A stretch of DNA of 64,000 nucleotides, from positions 4,621,030 through 4,685,029 of the forward strand of contig NC_023749.2 in the NCBI RefSeq assembly GCF_000499845.2. The letters run 5' to 3'. The stretch's first letter is position 1, and each line of letters opens with the position of its first letter. The position numbers were made by a program, and so were the translations under genes. This DNA comes from Phaseolus vulgaris (lineage: Eukaryota > Streptophyta > Magnoliopsida > Fabales > Fabaceae). Under the pieces are notes generated by a model. The model was not told the origin of the DNA. It did not search any database and was given only the letters and a program-made list of their open reading frames with translations. Shown one piece after another: positions 10,741 through 25,298 of this stretch.

Positions 10741-13008
10741 TATCTGGCTTGCTTCTACCATATTATTGACTGAGCATTAAAGAAGAGAGAATGGAATAAG
10801 TTGAGCTCCACCACCCAACTAAACTAGTCTTCAATTTTTGTAACAAGCTGGTTTTCCTCATCTTGTTCTTCCCTTGTTAAGTTTTTAACTTAATTGGAGT
10901 ATAGGAAGTAGTTGTTTTGTTATTAGTAGAACTTGGACAACAATAAGTAGAACTTGGATATTTGTAAATTGTATTCTCTTTATATATAAATGGTAGATTT
11001 TGTTTCCTTGTCTATGCTCACCACTTTCTGGTTCTCCTGCACTGAATTCATATTTTTAGTCTTCACCAACTTATTTTAGATGTGGTTTTAGAATGTATAT
11101 TCTAAAATACATATGTGGGTATATGAATAAAGTCCCTTAAATAAATTACAAATTTTGTGTTTGATTAAATCCTAAAATAAAAAAATCACTTAAGTAATTA
11201 TTAGAAATAATTTTAAACACTTTTAAATATTAAAAACTCCTTCAAATGATCCCTTTTACCAAAACATAGGTCAGTTTAGGAATTGAAAATGAATATCCAG
11301 TACTCTGAAATTACTTTAAAGGTTTATTAATTACTTAAGGGATCACTTTAGGAGAAAATATAATAATTTTTAAAAAAAAAGTTTAGAAATTACATTTTTA
11401 AAGGATATTTGAAAAAAAAAATGCTATTAAAACAATATTAAGCCTTTCTTTCCATTTTTTAAATATTCAGAAACTTATAAGAGTATAAAATTTGATTTTA
11501 ATTAAATGTTACTATTATTTTGAATAACCTTTCAAAATCATCCACTTATTTAAAAAAAATACAATTATAAATAAATATTTATATCTTTTTAATGTGTTAT
11601 ACGTCCAATAGTTTGTTAAAATTAATGACACTATAAACACACATTCATCTCCTAACTCTCTTAAACATCTTTTAAGAACAAAACAATATTCTAATTATCT
11701 ATTTCACAATACTTAAAATCATAACAATGTCTCAAACATTATATAACAGGATACATATTTTTGTAATTATTTTTTATATCATTTTTAACTAGCTAATTTT
11801 AATATTCAATAAATTAAAATAATTTCATTCTTTAATCAAATACGTAAATGTATAATTTCGAATTAGAAAAACAACTGCACAATTTCCCAACCCAACTATA
11901 GAATAATGGTACAACTTTTCAACTTTTAGTCTTACAAAATTATTTCCATTTTTTTTTTGCACAAATAAAAACGTGGACATGGGTTTTGGCTAATAATTAT
12001 TGAATCTTCAGGATTTCTTTTTTCAAAAGTTACTCACCAAATTGATAAAATTGTACAATGTTTCAAAAACTTCTGTATGGTGTGAGGAGTGGATTAATCT
12101 GAAAATTTGAAAACCATTTAGAGAGTGCTGAACACCATTTTTTTTCTTATATATGATTGAACAAAATGGTATTATTAGACTTGAAAAAAAATCTTTATTT
12201 GGGCTTTACAATTTGGAAAATAAACTAATGGTGTTAAACAATAGCACTTTTTTTATGGTAAAAACTTCTGATACCATGCATTTCAAGCAAACTGATAACA
12301 GTTTATGTTCTCACCATTAATCATATTTTTTACCTACTTCATTCATGGTTTTCAATTTAGTTTTTACGTTTTGAGAAAAATATGAAGAGTTACGATTGTA
12401 GTTGGAATTGGCTCATTTTGCTCTACAAGAAATACTAGAAAGATGACATGTGAATTCTGAATAGCTTGAGCTTCCATGTGTTTTCTGTTCAAAGAATTAG
12501 AGCTTGAGAAGGTGATGATTTTTCTGCATTTTATTCCATGGCCTGAAATAAGATAGGAAGTTATATATATATTTGTCAATCTTCAGACATATATATATGC
12601 AGAAATTAAGCCTTAAGAGTAGCTTTTTTGAGGTCATAATTCATAAGAAAGTTATCCAAATCCTTTTTCAACTATCAGTTTCTCAGGTAAAGTCAATCCA
12701 AAATACTGCATGTATATATGTATTACCACCCCTATAATTATAGGAATTTTTTCATTGTAAGTTTGTGACCAACTATGTGTTTGTTATTTTAAAAGAGAAT
12801 TTTTAAAATGGTCTCAATGATCATTATACCATGCATGCATGCAAATTTGCAATGTAAATACACGTGAAGCATAGATAAACCACCAATGGTTTTAGTTCAT
12901 ATGTATCTATATACAAAATGCATTAAACTATATATCAGTCTCTAGTCATCAACCATGCAAATATTTGTTAAGCAGAATATGCTTGTTGTTTGGCTTTGCA
13001 GGTTAAAG
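10741..13008. other. Intergenic: 3' UTR then AT-rich DNA
   Basis: The first few hundred bases are the probable 3' UTR of the DUF3755 gene. The rest is AT-rich with no coding signal on either strand. TTGCAG at 12996-13001 just before the next start codon looks like a splice acceptor, suggesting a 5' UTR intron for the following gene. Confidence 0.5.
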
Positions 13009-16000
13009 ATGGCTATCTCCAAAGACACCCCTCTTGGCCTAGCATATATTATTGTGATTATAGCATTAATTCTCCCCCAAACTGCTGCACATATAGTCTC
13101 CATCCAAGAATCTGTTGTAGGTAATGTAAAAGGCTTTTGTGAAAAGTCTCTTCAATCTTTATACTTTTTACCATTCCAGATTTTTTGCAATTGTCAAAAT
13201 TATGATACTGTAATACCTGAACAATGCATAGAAGAATGAGTGCATATGATCAGGCTTGAAAAAGCAAGGTAATGGTAGCACACATAACAACACAATCTTG
13301 AATTTGAATAAATTTTATGGAAATGGAAAGTAGTATTTTTTGTATCTGTTAGTGTTCTCTTGACAGTATATAGTTATAATTTATAAATTATCTGTCTTTA
13401 GGCTTTAAAAAGCATGCAAAGGAAAGACAATTACAGACATGAATAAATTTTTGTGACTGAAACGTTATTTGGTATGAAAGAGTTTTTTGGAGTAGTGGGT
13501 ATATTAGTATAGAGATAGAAATTACTTTCAAAAGTTTACCATAAACCACTTTTTGTACTGATGAACATTTTCCACTGAAATATAATGCAGGGAGTGCATT
13601 GCTGTACAGTTTTGTATTTGATGGTTGGAAGTGGTTTTTCCCTTTTCACCAAAATAAAATCCTGTGTCTTTTAAAACTTTTTTACACAAGTTAGAGCAAG
13701 TTGTACTTGGAAATTACGAAGAGTGTAAAATTAAGTCATCTGATGTATGACCTATCAACTTGTGAAATGCAAATTCATAATATTTTTATATTCAAGAACA
13801 AATTAGTTTAAGAAATATCCTGTGTGCTCTTTAAGATTTGAGTTTTGTGAGTGAGAAATATGTGATTAAGAGAAGAAGACTTTATTAAAGTTGATCAAAC
13901 ACTATATTAAGAAATTAATCATCAGCAATATGATTATTGAAAAAAAATGCAAGTTTCACATTTTTGTACTACACAGGTCTCACCAAATGCTACCTACTAA
14001 CTAACTGTAAAAAATTTAAAACTTGCAACACTATTTGGTAAAATTGAAAGCAAAACTGTACTACTTTGTCAAAGAAAAATGCTATCACAAGTTATCTAAT
14101 TTGATTCTGTATATATCTTGTATATCCTACCTTTGTATCCTAGTTTTTTACTGACAGAAGCATATTATTTCAAACAGGGGACCATACTATTAGAGTAGAT
14201 CCAACAGATAATTTTAAAAAATACAGAGGAGGATATGACATCACCAATATCCATTATTGGATTGTAAGTTTTTCTACCATTTTTTTCTTGTCTGAGTCTA
14301 ATTAACCCTAACATCCATGGTATTTTTTTAACTTGTCTTTAATATTTGTAGTCAGTTATCTTCACAGGAATATATGGATATGCAATTGGGGTGGTTTGGC
14401 TTTTTTGTGGAATGATGTGTGGCTTATTTTGGATAATAATCACTTTTTGTTGCCAAAGTCATGATGGGAGAAGAAAGATCAAGAAAAATCTTCTATGTAA
14501 TTGTAAGAGTTGTCATTTTTCGCCAATTGCTCTGGCTATATCCTTCATCATGTTAATCATGTAAGCTTCGAAACCTTTCTGCATAACATACAGCATATAG
14601 TATCTACTGATTATTGGTTCTCTGCACTGTTGCAACATGTGCATGGTTGATGTACTTTACAAAATGGAAAGGCACATGTGTAATCTTAAGTTAACTGGTT
14701 TTGAAACATACAACAAAAAGATTTCAATTTATATACACAGTTAATGTAAAATAAATTTATGTAGGTATCTAATAAGATTTTATTTCTTTTGCCATGTTAG
14801 TGTAGTATAAAAAGACAGAATATGAAGAAAATAAGTTGTTGAAACATAGCTTGGTCTAGTAAGAAGTAGACTTTAAGCCTAACTTAACCTTAAAAAACCA
14901 ATTATAAGATGAGGTTTGACCCACTTATACACTATGAAATGTTCTTATTTCTAGTCGATGTGAGATCTCCAACACTGTTTTTGAGAACTTATTGGGGAGT
15001 ATGGCTTAAGTCTTGCAGGACATAACACGATCCTCTAAGGTGGTATATTGAAGCTACAAAGCTTTCAAAAACATATAATAAACTCAAGAAAAGCATGGAG
15101 GAGAAGAGAAAAAAATATTGTGAATTTTAGAAAAGGGAAACAGAATGATTTATAAACACTTAACAAGTTATATGTAGACAATGTGAGACTTTGGCCTTTT
15201 GGGATTCTTAAAACATGTTAGTTTGTTCTTCTTCACTATGATATAGCAGATAAGGTGATTTTCATTGAATGTGTCAAAATATTTTACACTGATCTTTATT
15301 ACTACCAATAGTTGTCATATATATAATTATCTTTCTATAGGGTTGCTAGTGTGGTAGTTTATGTTGGGAGTGCAAACTTCCATTTTCAAGCAAGGACTTC
15401 AGTTAATATTATAGTGAAGATAGCAGATGATGCATCAGAAATTGTACACAATGCAACAAGGGTGTTAGGAGACATCGAAAAAAACTTGGAATCCAGTATT
15501 ACTGCTGACGTTTTTACAAAACTTAACTCTACGGCCAATAGAATGGATGATGCTGTTGATGATGTTGTAGAGAAAACTTGGACACGTAGGCACACTGTTA
15601 ACAAGGCTTTCAAAGTAGTGTAAGAATTTTAGGCCACTTATTTTCATTTTGAAAACATGTAAGTGAGTTCCTAATTCCATGGAAATGATTGGATGCTTTT
15701 AACTTCAGGCTTGTAATCACCATTCTGATCATAACCTTGAATTTAGTTGCAGTACCAATTTTTTCAGGTATGTCAAACTGGTCAATAATGATATGATGAT
15801 ACATAGCATTTAGTTTCTAAGCTAGTAACTCAAAAAGCTTATAAACTAACTAGTTAAATTTGAAATTTTGATAAATTAGGCATGATTCTCATAACATGTT
15901 GGAATTTTCTGTGGAACAGTTTTTGGAGTAAAGATGTTTTGGAGGCCATTTTACGTGTAGGTAAACTAAATTGTCTTTGCTTGGAACTAACATTTTCATC

Positions 16001-17486
16001 CATGAATTATTGGTTCTTTATTTTCTCCTCTCTTCTGCTCTCAGATTTGTTATACTGTGCTGGCTGATGACAGTTGTATGCTGGCTAATCTTCGGATTGT
16101 ATTTCTTCTTGGAAAAGTATAACCAAGTTCTTTCCAATTTACTGGTTGTTGTATTTATTCTTTAGTTATATCAGTATTTTTCCTGCTAGAAAATGTTTAG
16201 TAGGTGTGAAGTTGGAGTTTAATTACTAAAGGACTTATCCTATTCTGCAGTTTTTCTGATGATACGTGCACAGTTCTTGAGAGCTTCAAAGAAAACCCCT
16301 ACAACAACACCCTAAGTTCAACCATCCCTTGTGCTAAATTGCTCTCAGCAAAAACATTTCTACAGAAAATTGCTGCAGCGATTTCCTACGTAGTACATGA
16401 GGTAACATTTGCATAGTCTCAAACATGAATTTCTTCTCGAGAATTGCTACCAACAGATACTCTCTATCCATCCTTCTAAGACACTATTGGTTAAAATTTA
16501 TTAAAAACTATAGAATAAGAAGAGTAAAAAGAATTTGAAAGTTTCAATAAACTTCAACCAATTAAAAGTTATGCAGAAAAGAGCACACATTTCTCTTTCT
16601 TCTTTCCCCTTCATTATCACTTACTTTTCTATACAAATTCACATTGTGTTGGTGTTTAATCCAAGAGAGTGGAGGTTATATGTCACAGAGGACTAATATT
16701 TGGTCATGTTCATGTGTATCAAACTGAGTTTAAGGAACTAACATGAGAAGTAATGGACTCTCCAACCACTTGTGTTTTATGAATCAATGGATTCATTGAA
16801 AACTATAGTACCACAATTCACAGCAAAAGGAGTTTAACTTTCACATCTCATATTATAAGCTGAAAATGATTTGATGTTATTATTCTTTGGCTAAACTCTA
16901 GGTGAATAAAAACGCGGGGACTTTGCTTCCAAAAGGTGTTTATCTGTGCGATCCTTTCTCAGCAGCACCTGAATATTCATATCAGCCAGAGATGTGCAAA
17001 CCTAATACTATTAAAATTGCAGATATCCCTGAGGTATGAGACAAATAAGGGAATCACTAACACTAACACTCTATAATCTTGCTTTACAGTTATTCTACTT
17101 TTGTTATCTGTGATTACTATCACTTTCCTAATGCTTTTTTGTAGGTTTTGAAGCATTATACTTGTTTTAATGATGATAATGAAAAATGTGGGAGCAGTAA
17201 AGTATTCATCAATGCTGGTGAATATCATTTAGTTGAGACTTACACAAATTTAGTTCAGAGCATACTGAATATGTATCCTGGAATGGAACAGTTGATAGAA
17301 TGCCAGTTGGTAAAAGAAGCATTCTCTCAAATCATTCTCAAACACTGCAAGCCTTTGAAGAAATTTTCTCGGATGACATGGATAGGAGTGATGCTTCTTG
17401 CAGTGGTCATGGTGTTTTTTGTTGTGCTATGGACAATAAGGGCTTGCCAAGACCATAGTCATGAACCTTCAGATTGTTCTGTGTAA
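13009..17486 (+). CDS. Multi-pass plant membrane protein (tweety/prominin-like topology)
   Basis: Ten exons join in frame: 13009-13120, 14178-14263, 14352-14560, 15341-15619, 15709-15767, 15920-15956, 16045-16116, 16251-16401, 16902-17033 and 17145-17486, giving 492 aa. The product starts MAISKDTPLG with a hydrophobic segment near residues 8-27 that could be a signal peptide. Further hydrophobic stretches lie near 67-99, about 124-147, two close together near 230-285, and one near the C-terminus (WIGVMLLAVVMVFFVVLW). Cysteine-containing loops lie between the last two. GGYDITNIHYW before the second segment is typical of an unnamed plant family (At2g25270/At1g71110-like, recalled). An in-frame ATG at 12955 exists, but an apparent acceptor lies between it and 13009 and the ATGGC context is better, so I chose 13009. 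Function unknown; plasma-membrane or endomembrane location is inferred from hydropathy only. Confidence 0.85.
14858..14974 (-). mobile_element. Solo TRIM-type LTR fragment in intron
   Basis: Read on the minus strand from 14974 this begins TGTTGGAGATCTCACATCGA, continues CTAGAAATAAG..GTATAAGTGGG, and ends near GGCTTAAAGTCTACTTCTTA. It matches the LTRs of the intact TRIM at 39247-39603 in sequence and order. Only one copy is present, in the intron between exons 3 and 4 of the membrane-protein gene and antisense to it. No clear target-site duplication was found. Confidence 0.6.
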
Positions 17487-17509
17487 CACTATCTTGTCAT
17501 GGCAATACT

Positions 17510-17830
17510 AAGTCTTCTTCTTTGTAAGGTCTCTCTCTCCACTCTGATGTCTTGATCTCTTGGTTTTCGTGTCTCCGTCTTCCAGTAGGATGTCTGTAAT
17601 TATACTCTAACGTTTCTTGTATGTACATCATTTATTTAGATTAAAATTGACTTGATCGTCGAAATATAATTACATACACCTTACTTGCAAGACCGAAAGA
17701 CACTGAAAACTCGAGAGATCAAAACAACAAAAATTGCAAGACCGAAAGACACTGAAAACTCGAGAGATCAAAACAACAAAAATGAGAAGAGGACATAGGG
17801 ACATCAGATTCTTGAGAAAAACTAAGAATT
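17510..17830. repeat. Foldback (imperfect inverted repeat) with 49-bp tandem duplication
   Basis: TTGATCTCTTGGTTTTCGTG within the left arm (about 17544-17583) is the imperfect reverse complement of CACTGAAAACTCGAGAGATC in the right arm. In the right arm a 49-bp unit is perfectly duplicated (17685-17733 and 17734-17782). Flanking stretches also pair, for example GATGTC left against GACATC right. It lies just 3' of the membrane-protein gene, possibly within its 3' UTR, and could be a small foldback transposon. Confidence 0.5.
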
Positions 17831-19105
17831 TGGAGCAGATTAAGAGATTAATCACCATTAATCAAAATCTCTTAATCATAGTCTACTTAGTTTAAAAAAA
17901 ATTAGCAAATAGCAACTTCCAAGTAAGTGAGGAGAGGAATGAGGTGTAGACCTTTACATAAAGTAATCAAGTATCATTTTTCTCTCTTTTTTTTCTTTTT
18001 CTTTTATAAAGAGATATAGAGTAGGGTTTGCCTTTTGAACTTTCTTGGTACACAAATTCCATATACAAATTGGTTTAACTTTCCTTAGAAATTCTAAGTT
18101 GAATGTAAAGTTGAGAAAGTGAAAGTGGTGGGATGGTGTTGGAATAAAAAGCCTAATATATCTTTATTCTTTATGCTTAAGTCAAAATTCTTTTAATTAT
18201 AAGACAAATTGTAATCTTCAAAATCACATAAAAAAAGAGTTGGCTTGTTATTAAAGACCATAATTAAAAAAATTGTGTTTATTAATTAATTTCAATGAGG
18301 TTCTTATAGTGAGTTTGATCAATAATAATATTCACTCTTCAAACTTAGTAAGCGAACAATAGAACATAAATGTTTTGACATGGACAACCATAATAATAAG
18401 AAGAATATAATAGTAATAATAATAATAATAATTTTGTTTTTGTAATAATAATAATAATAATTTAACATCTTTGTCATATTTTAGTTAGAGAAAGTAAGGA
18501 AACATATACACTTAGTGAAAAATTTCATCTTTAACAACATAATGATATTCTCCTATTTATGTATTTCATATTTTATTTTATTTTTAAGTCTATTTTAAAA
18601 TTATAAATAAAAAATCATAACAATACATAATGAAATTCTCAATTTTAATATACACATTTCATATTCTTATTTTTTTATTATATTTTAAAATTAAAAAAAA
18701 ATACACACTATATATCTAATGTTGTCTTTATGTATTTTTTTATTTAAAAAAATATAGAAATATAAAATATATCTTTTCTAGTAATAATATTAATAAAAAT
18801 TGTATCAATGCTTGAAAAATGATGTAAGTATTAAAAAAATATTATACATTTTATACAATTACAAGAAAGAAAATTCAAATTTGAAAAAAAAAATTCAAAT
18901 CAATTACTCCCAAAACCTGCTTTTTGTTCTTCTCAATCAATTGTCCCAAATCGCTGAGTAAATCGTAACCTAATCTCCCAATTTTTTCATGCATTGATCT
19001 TATAATGTGTTTGTCAATTTCCAAACCTAACCCCAGTTTCTACCATTCCGTTAATCCTCTTCCCATAAACCTTATTTTTCATTTCTTTGAACAAACAATT
19101 CTCAA
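17831..19105. other. Intergenic, AT-rich, with (TAA)n
   Basis: AT-rich DNA with a TAA/TAG-type trinucleotide stretch around 18400-18460 and many homopolymer runs. I see no gene. The last 100-200 bases are the likely promoter and 5' UTR of the RBM48 gene. Confidence 0.4.
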
Positions 19106-20997
19106 ATGCCTCGTTACAAGGACGAGTCCCCTGCAGTTCGGGTTTACACTGTCTGTGATGAATCCAGGTCCTGTTTTTTATTCTTTCGTCAGTTCAATCT
19201 ATTTTTTTAGTGAAAAAAAAATGAATTTCTTGGTTTGGTGGGTGCAGATATTTGATTGTGAGGAACATTCCAGAATTTGGCTGTGGGGATGATTTGCTCC
19301 AACTTTTTTCATCCTATGGAGAAGTCGAGGAGTAAATTCACTCATTAATTCCCAATTTGTGTATTCATTCATTTATTTAGTTTATTGTTTATCTCTATCT
19401 ATCAATATATTTGGGTATTTTTCTCTGCAGGTGTAAGCCCATGGATGCAGAAGACTGTGATAAATACACTGATGTCTATTGGATCAAATTCCGCCTTGTC
19501 AGCAATGCTAGGTTTCATTTTGTTCTCCATTGGCTCATGAAGTGGTTGTGTTATAAAATATAGGAGGAACAATAGCACCAAACAATCATCAAATTTTCAA
19601 AACCAGTGTTAAATTGCGGTTTGATAGCAACATCAAATTGCAGATGGAATATAGCAGTTCTACCATTTTTTGCAATTTGTGGTTGTTAAAACTGTTTATA
19701 AAGCATACTAAATAACTGGAGCTCATTTTTTTATCACTGAAATCAGTGTGCAATTTTAATAAGGAGAGCTTTGAGAAGAAAATAAGTGTTATAGAGGAGT
19801 ATGATATTAGCTTTTCTTAATGTTATGTTTGAGAAGGTTGAATTGAGGGAGTACCTGCTATCTATAATTTTCAGGTTTGCAAAAAGAAAATTGGATGATT
19901 TTGTTTTCTTCGGGAATAAACTGCAGGTTTCATATGCTTCCCAATTCGAGAGCCTGTCAGACACACAAGATAAATTAGAGGGAAGAAGAAGGGAGGTTTT
20001 AGCACGATTGAACCGTAAGTTAGAACCGTTCAGTGGTAACATACTACACAGTATACATAGTGCTTGTTAAATGAATAATTGTTGTAATGACATTTTTTAA
20101 CTTATACATTCCCTCTGACATCAGCTAGGAGATCTAAAGAGACCCCAGCCACAAGCTCTAATGCTCTGATTACATCAAATGTCAATAGTGCACAACATTT
20201 AGATTCTAATGCAAGGTAATTTATTCTGTCTGTGCTCTGCAATTCGTAGATTTGAGTTGAAGCAAGGCAACATTTGTAATTGTTTCTCTTTTCCCACTGT
20301 AGGGATGTAGAAATCAAAGGAGGTTCAGGCAGTGGTAATTTTCCAATAAGAATTTCCTCTAATGAGGTTTGTTGCTTCTTGCTATATGCACATCAAAAGT
20401 TTACGCTAGTCTTTTGAATTGAAGGAATTTTTTGGGTGGCGAATGAATAACTCTTAGCTATTCGAAAGTTTTTGAGTTTCTTGTCTTTATTATCTGTTTT
20501 TGAGTTTCATGTCTTTATTATCTGGACCAATCGGAAGACACCTATATGCAGTTGTATTTTCAAATGTTCAGCATTCATCATTTCTCTAGTGGAAGTTATT
20601 TTTACTGTTATTGGCTTTTTTGCAATATGTTAGGGCCCTCATTGATGGATCTGATATTATAGTTTCCCAAACTATTAGACTTAATAAATTTGCTCTAAGA
20701 TGTTGTATGCAAAGAAAAATGGACACTTGCTTTTCGTATATTACCTCATACTAACATGTTCTATTTCCAGGATTATTTTGCTTCACATTCCATGAATCAA
20801 ACAGTAAATATTGTGCGGAATAAGCTTGATAAGGTGATGTCTTCTACTGCATAATATGTTTAAGAAAGAATCATTTATTGTGTTGAAGTTTGAAATAGTT
20901 TCTTCTTCTTCTCTTCTAGATTCGATCAAGTGGTGAGCATACACAAGCTGGATCTGCGTCAAAGAAACAACGGGTTGATAATAGAAGGAGAATTTAA
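19106..20997 (+). CDS. RBM48: RNA-binding protein 48 homologue (minor spliceosome)
   Basis: Eight exons join in frame: 19106-19167, 19248-19331, 19431-19511, 19875-20014, 20125-20215, 20303-20366, 20771-20833 and 20920-20997, giving 220 aa. The N-terminus has the order diagnostic of RBM48: AVRVYTVCDESRYLIVRNIP, then a degenerate RRM with LFSSYGEVEE, DVYWIKFRLVSNARFAKRK, DDFVFFGNKLQVSYASQFES and a closing DKLEGRRREVLARLN. In animals and maize, RBM48 acts in U12-type intron splicing with ARMC7; that role here is from family knowledge. The rest (about 120 residues) is Ser/Asn-rich, poorly conserved and ends basic (KKQRVDNRRRI). The ATG at 19106 is the first in frame with the conserved block. I recognised the family from motif order, not a search. 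Confidence 0.9.
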
Positions 20998-23900
20998 TCT
21001 GTAAATTAAGATGTTCTTTTGTTCTCACCCCTTCTGCTTGAAATTACCGAGCTATATGATTTTGGATGTATTAAAGCTCAATTCCCAAGCCTCTAATGAA
21101 AATTTTCACAAGTGCAATTTGAGGACTGTCTCATCCAATTTATATTGTGGATCATATACTTTGTACGTAGTTTTTTTCTTTTCAATGTAACTAGTAGTAC
21201 ATCTGCTATCTATCCAGGTAACAGCACTAGAAGACTTCAAAATCCCCAATGACCATGCAATTTTTTTTTAAAGAAATACAAAAAGTGGTACAACACAAGG
21301 ACTTTCCAAGAGGTCACTCATCCTAGTACTATCTTCGTCCAAACACATTTAACTGCGAAAAATTCTGATGAGATCCGATGCATTAGTAGTTTGCTAGCCG
21401 ACTTATAGGAAACCTTATACTGAAATCACATTTTTAATATTGGAATTATAGTTTCAAATAGGGTTTCCATTTAGATCAGTGCTAGTTATTTAATGCGTTA
21501 ATGATGCATCGATTTTCTAGCCACAGCCCAACTGATGATGATCCTGTGACATTGGTGGGTGCTGGACCAAACATTTCAATTGCCTGTGTATGTTTGACCA
21601 ACCCAGCTTAGAACTCAGAATACATTGGGGGTAATTTTCTTAGAGTCTTCATTTTGGAATAGAGTATGTCTGTAGCTTTAATTGTTGGGCAAATTACACT
21701 CACATTTTGTAAGATTTAATGAAACTAATTGTTGGGCATGGGAAGGTGCTGTGTTTATCTGATTCATTGCTATCAGTTTCATTAGTACAGCAACCCCTGA
21801 ACCCGTGTCATAAATATGGCACTCTCAATAACTAGGCAGATAAATGTGGTCATCCCAGAAAGAGAGAGGAACTACTGTGATGATTACATAGCCAAGGTGG
21901 GGACCATCTCTGGAGTTCATTTTCAGAGTTGAAAATGAAACCTTACCATCGCAGTTACTAGGCATGCTAGAAGCTGATGCTAGGGGAGTTATCCTCAGTT
22001 ATCAAATAATAGCAATGTGACATTTACCCTTCTGGTTATAGAAACATCCTGGTTTTTAATGTTATTATATGAATTAAAGGAAGTTAGAATGCAATTTCGT
22101 TAAATCTCAGAAGATATTAATGTATTCTTATTTTTAGTCAACAGTCATCATCATCACCATGTATGGTGGTTGAGTTTCCTTTTCATTTTGCTGTGTAACT
22201 TCCCTGGTTGTAAAAGAGCCAAGAATCTAATTGTTTGCATTTCACAACCACCTTTCTTCAAAGGATAGAAAATTCTCCATCCATTAATTGGTCTTATTCT
22301 GTGACATTGAAAACGTGGGTTTGAAGTTTCACTGCTTTTGAGTTTCAATTGCAAATTTTTATTGATATTAAATATCATTTTAAAGTCAAAACTTTAGTTT
22401 TTCTATAAGGGTATAATTGGGTAGGTATTATACATGTTGATGTTCCCAATGAACATATATTATTTGTTTTACAATCATTATTATATGCTCTTAAATCTGG
22501 TGAAATTTTGTCTTGTTCTTAAATGTGATGCTTGTAATTTCTTGATGGAGTAAGAAAACATTTTTTATTGATTAAAAAAAGAATTACCAAATGCCAAAAT
22601 TTAAACCAGATTTCAGCCTTCAAACATACATTTAATTTGAATATATTAATATTATAAAAAAATATTATCATTCAATCTTAAATCATCATATATAATAAAT
22701 TTCGCTAATTTTTATATATATAATAATAATAATTTAAAATAATATTTAAAATTATTTTTAACTAATTAAAAGTATAAAAGTCATTACAAAACATTCTCTC
22801 CTGTTAATAATATTAATTATTTATAACAGTTTATACGATGAATAATCTAACATATTAGACTAGGCTAAACAAAAGAATATGCATGCATAAATAAATAAAA
22901 CATGCGAAAACAAATATTCTCTATTCCATATACTTATGAAATAAAAGTATATAAACTTCTTGAAACAAACATTCCTATAAGAAAACACGGGTGTTTTTTT
23001 TTTTTTTCAATCTCTTAATAAAGAAGAAATAATACTAAAATAAAAATACACATATACACACGGGTTTTGAGTTGGACCTTAAAAATCTTAAAAATTAAAA
23101 TTGAAAAAAACTTTTAATTTTTAGTTGACTCCCACTCTAAATCAATTTTTTTTTCCCTTAAGTATGTTAAGATGGTATCATTAAAAGATATATTATTAGG
23201 TTTTAAGTTATAACTTTTAAAAATAAAATTGATTTTTTTTTAATTCTTAGTTGAGTTCAATTGTAAATCAAGTTTTATATATTTTTTTATTTTCATTTTC
23301 TTAAGATGATATCGCTTATGACTACAATCCATCACATTTTGTATTTAAAAAAACATAATAAAAAGTTTAAAATATATATATATATATATATATATAATAT
23401 CTTTGAACTCAATTCTTAAATAATATAAAATTATTAATACTCTTCAACTGTATAAAATTATTGGGCGTAGGAAAACAATTTTCATCTTTAAAATCCAATT
23501 AAAATAGCAAATAAAAAAAAATCATTACAATCTAAGTATAAAAACTTTAATCTGAATACATTAACTTTTGTGAGATTTGACGTGGATGATGAATTGTAGA
23601 CCTACCTATGCGTCGGTGTCTACTCTCCACCCATCATCTTTCCTTTTCAACACCTAATCAACTCAAATAATTACAATTTTAATTCTATTTCTCTTTCTAA
23701 ATTTTCTATGCTTAAATAAATTATTTGCAAACCTAAAATATTCATTCATAACTTTTCCAAACTTATTCTATTAAGTTTATTTTTAAGTCTTTTTTATATT
23801 AAGTTATAATTATTTACTGATCAGCCTGTTTTTTTAATCTAAAAATAAGTTGATCAATAATTTAGAAGAAATTAAAAAAAAAAATTCAACCGACGAATTA

Positions 23901-25264
23901 GTAAATAAAACAAAAATAGCAATTACATCTCAAAATAAAAATTAAAAAGAGTTTAATAAAAAATTATTTAAAAACCCTCTATGTAAAATTTAGTTAACCA
24001 TGTAAATTATGATACTATGTAACGAGTTTTCATGTATTAAAAAAGTCAAATACTAACTTATTTATATAAATTGTTTTTATTATATATATATATATAATTA
24101 ATGTTCTTATATATTAGAGTGTATGATATTTATGTAGCACAGACATTGACACGGATACTGATACGACACGGAGACGAACAGAGAGATATGTAAACTCTCT
24201 AAAATGTAGGACATGGGAACGCAGATCTATATATTATATAATTATGAATTATATAAATTGACAATAAAGATTTATGTGCACAAGTATGTTTCAAATTGTT
24301 TTTTGGAGCAAAAAGATGTTTTTCATGACTGGTTCACAAGTATTTGTTTCTTATTTTTATAATCATAATAACAATTTATACAATACAGTTTGAATTTTTA
24401 GAAAATTAATGTATTTTTCCTTTTTAAAATTAGGTTAAAACTATTTTAGAATTGTTAGAAATTTAACAAATACTTTTTTAATTGGACACTTCAAGGATAA
24501 GTGTCTTACAAGTGTCATACGAATGTCAGTATCCGATATGAGTATCAGACACCAACTCACCATTTAAGAAAAGTGTTCGAGCTTCATATATGATATCTAC
24601 TAACTAATACATTAATTTATAAAATGATAATTTGTTAACTATTTTTATTAGTAGTTTGTTAACTAATTAAGCGATGATTAGTAGAAAAAGCTAATTGAAA
24701 CTTTAAGAGAAGATAAAAAAATTTGTGATGAGAAAAAAGTTGAGATTATGTGGCAGTTAATTGGATTGTTGTAATTATTTTGAACCAACTTTGACCTTTA
24801 ATTGCTTTTTCAAATCATATATTCTTCTAATGAGAGTGTCGTGGAAGCTTAAACTTTATACTTTTCTTTAATTAACTTTTAATTAGAGCAACTAATAACC
24901 GCAACCACCTCTTTCACTTAAGAAATAATTGCAACTACTTTAACATCATTAACTATTTCACAAATTCTTTATTCTCTTTGTTTCCACTCAAAAGTGTACC
25001 ATTTTCATGGATTAGGAATCATTACCAATCAATCACTAACACTAATTTAAAGTTCTACCAAATCAGTGGTTAGGTTTTTTTTTTGTCGATTTTATCAGTA
25101 TAATTAGAATTAGTGAACACAGAAAACTGTATATTGAAAAAATAAAAATAATTACTTATAAATTGTAGATAATTTATGACGTGTATCGTATGTCAGATAT
25201 ATGAATAATTTGAAAAATATAAATAAAATTATTACAAAATAATAATAATAACAATTATTATTGT

Positions 25265-25298
<34 letters not shown>

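Noticed and set aside
12955..13008. In-frame ATG 18 codons upstream of the membrane-protein start.
   Set aside because: An apparent splice acceptor (TTGCAG, 12996-13001) lies between it and the preferred ATG, and the extra residues do not look like part of the family.
15386..15804. Minus-strand open frames over exons 4 and 5 of the membrane-protein gene.
   Set aside because: They are complementary to well-supported + strand exons with in-phase splice sites.
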